Below are positions 62,659 through 64,000 of a stretch of 64,000 nucleotides of DNA, piece after piece. The first letter of the stretch is position 1. Each line of letters starts with the position of its first letter. Both the position numbers and the translations under genes were made by a program. The notes beneath the pieces were generated by a model. The model was not told where the DNA came from. It made no database searches and was given only the letters and a program-made list of their open reading frames with translations. This DNA comes from SLSG01 sp964477035 (GTDB lineage Bacteria > Bacteroidota > Bacteroidia > Bacteroidales > UBA7960), in the NCBI GenBank assembly GCA_964477035.1, contig CAYZCW010000009.1:1-64000 (forward strand), in the 5' to 3' direction.

Positions 62659-63474
62659 TTATGACGGCAGCTCCCCGTCAAATACATGCACAGCCGGTCC
62701 TTCCAAATGGATCCCGGTGAACGGCTGCCCGGGTTTCTCCGGTGCCCGGAAGACCACTTTCAGCTCCCCGCCCCGGGTGCGGATGCGGAATCCCTTTCGG
62801 GGATCGCCCCCCAGCCGTGTCCATGCAGCCAGGGCGGCGGCGGTCACCCCGGTGCCGCAGCTGAGGGTCTCGTCTTCCACGCCCCGTTCGTACGTCCTGA
62901 CGAACAAAACGCCGTCCTTCCCGGTCTCGGTGAAGTTCACGTTGATCCCTTCCTTCCGGAAAGGGGGACTTTGCCTGAGCTTTCTTCCTTCCTCAAACAC
63001 CTCAGCCTGTTCCAGCCCGGTGGTGAACACCACGAGGTGGGGGGAGCCCGTATGGACCAGGTAGTGGTCGCCATGGGCCAGGGGAGGGGCGGCGTCAAGG
63101 AGGGAAAGGCTGACCTGCCAGGTGCCGGGCCCGGCTGCCTGCAAGTGTGCCCGGTGCATCCCGTCCGGGCCCAGGAAGGAGACCGCTTCCCGGACGATGC
63201 CCAGCCGGGCGGCGAAAGCGGCAACGCAGCGCCCCCCGTTGCCGCACATGGTGCCTGGCAGGCCGTCCGCATTGAAGTACTGCATGGCAAAAGCCCCTTC
63301 TGTGGCAGGCTGCATCAGGATGAGGCCATCGGCACCCACCCCGGTGCGGCGGTGGCACCATTGCCGGATCAGCTCCGGCCGGAGTGGCTCCCCGGGGCGG
63401 ATCTGCCCCTGCAGGTTGTCGATCAGGATGAAATCGTTCCCCGTGCCGTGGAATTTGGAAAACCTTATGGCCAT
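62659..63474 (-). CDS. dapF: Diaminopimelate epimerase
   Basis: Makes meso-diaminopimelate for lysine and peptidoglycan. The two catalytic cysteines are in FNADGLPGTMCGNGGRC (near residue 78) and ETLSCGTGVTAAAL (near residue 215). FSKFHGTGNDFILIDN is the family start, with the substrate Asn. Length 271 is normal. Its start overlaps the stop of the unknown gene upstream by 10 bases, so the two are co-transcribed. Linkage to wall genes is fitting, with mltG nearby. Confidence 0.95.
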   Translation of the reverse strand: MAIRFSKFHGTGNDFILIDNLQGQIRPGEPLRPELIRQWCHRRTGVGADGLILMQPATEGAFAMQYFNADGLPGTMCGNGGRCVAAFAARLGIVREAVSFLGPDGMHRAHLQAAGPGTWQVSLSLLDAAPPLAHGDHYLVHTGSPHLVVFTTGLEQAEVFEEGRKLRQSPPFRKEGINVNFTETGKDGVLFVRTYERGVEDETLSCGTGVTAAALAAWTRLGGDPRKGFRIRTRGGELKVVFRAPEKPGQPFTGIHLEGPAVHVFDGELPS

Positions 63475-64000
63475 AACATCTCCAGCTTTTCAATCAGCCC
63501 CTGGTCGTCCAGGGGGATCAGGGGTTTGAAATCGGGGGTGGTTTCCAGAAGGAAGTAAAAGTCGGCATACTTCAGGAACAGGTTCGTGTCCAATGCGTGC
63601 AGGCTCACCGGTTCGAACGGGTCGAGTCCGTATACCACCACCCGGTTCTTCTCGCGTTTGTATCCAGAAAAGTTCAGGGGAGACTCCCAGAAATCCAGGT
63701 AGATGGTTCTTGCCACCGGCCTGTTGCCGAGCAGGGAATCCAGGCGCTGGGTGCCGGCAGAAGTCTTCTCCGGCCGGTCGTCGGGCGGCAGGGTGAACCC
63801 CATGGTGCTTACCAGGCGGTCCCTTTGCAACCGCATGGATGGGCTGCTGATGGCGGGCTGACCTCCTGGCAGGTCAGCCTGTGCGGGGAATTCGGTGGCA
63901 GACCCCGTCGGGACGGGAGGGGGGCCTTCGGAAGCGGTGGTCTCCTGCGGGTCCGTTTCTGCAGAGGGTTCCCGGGAAATGGGTTCGTCGGCGGGCGGGG
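63465..64000 (-). CDS. Unknown protein, C-terminal part, cut by the window edge
   Basis: The frame is open from the stop at 63465 to the end of the window, so the ATG at 63836 is probably internal. Reading outward, the visible part begins with a long linker rich in Pro, Glu, Ala and Ser. It ends in a folded-looking stretch of about 110 residues (for example TIYLDFWESPLNFSGYKREK, NRVVVYGLDPFEPVSLHAL and YADFYFLLETTPDFKPLIPL). I do not recognise the family. The composition of the linker suggests a periplasm-spanning or scaffold protein, which is a guess. The stop overlaps dapF by 10 bases. Confidence 0.65.
   Translation of the reverse strand, partial: PPADEPISREPSAETDPQETTASEGPPPVPTGSATEFPAQADLPGGQPAISSPSMRLQRDRLVSTMGFTLPPDDRPEKTSAGTQRLDSLLGNRPVARTIYLDFWESPLNFSGYKREKNRVVVYGLDPFEPVSLHALDTNLFLKYADFYFLLETTPDFKPLIPLDDQGLIEKLEMLWP

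Overview
This window is a piece of chromosome from a GC-rich member of the Bacteroidota (by eye about 60% G+C or a little more). Four things support that. First, it carries the Bacteroidota-only type IX secretion and gliding parts GldJ, PorU, PorV and a PorP/SprF protein. Second, it has a lipoprotein form of TamA (TamL). Third, the order rpmG - DUF4295 - ftsY - rimO is typical of the phylum. Fourth, the sequence TAnnTTTG, which is the -7 promoter element of this phylum, stands a short distance upstream of many genes even though the DNA is GC-rich. A 2-oxoacid:ferredoxin oxidoreductase and a radical-SAM lysine 2,3-aminomutase suggest an anaerobic or microaerobic life. Three exported peptidases point to use of protein. 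I saw no rRNA, tRNA, CRISPR array, prophage or insertion sequence.

Layout. 1-4.4 kb: end of an MscS channel, then exbB-exbD-tonB-folC. 4.4-18.2 kb: a DUF4168 exported protein, a RecD-like helicase, TamL, GlmM, Mfd, Fbp, CinA, a nucleoside phosphorylase and a SirB1-like protein. 18.2-23.4 kb: a tight minus-strand operon of a sodium:solute symporter, a family III CoA-transferase, and a two-gene 2-oxoacid oxidoreductase whose beta and gamma parts are fused. 23.5-34.3 kb: wall genes anmK and murF, then gldJ and a porP-like gene, divergent from porU, porV and ispF. 34.8-41.8 kb: lptB and kdsD (lipopolysaccharide), recQ, an ompH-like gene and an isoaspartyl peptidase framed by heptanucleotide repeats, then a dCMP deaminase with a small kinase.

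42-47.7 kb holds the most unusual system. It is a four-gene operon encoding lysine 2,3-aminomutase, a GNAT acetyltransferase fused to a histone-deacetylase-like amidohydrolase, two ATP-grasp ligases fused in one chain, and a second GNAT acetyltransferase. The residues that define a true lysine 2,3-aminomutase are present. The simplest reading is a pathway that makes beta-lysine, acetylates and deacetylates it, and joins it to other amino acids through ATP-grasp ligation. The product is not known to me.

47.6-64 kb: an exported M14 peptidase, a DUF2007-Usp-Usp stress protein, a lipase-like hydrolase, DUF454, SlyD, the rpmG-DUF4295-ftsY-rimO block, a large M14 peptidase, a DUF2279 protein, a phosphohexomutase, MltG, a GNAT enzyme, DapF, and the C-terminal part of an unknown protein cut by the right edge.
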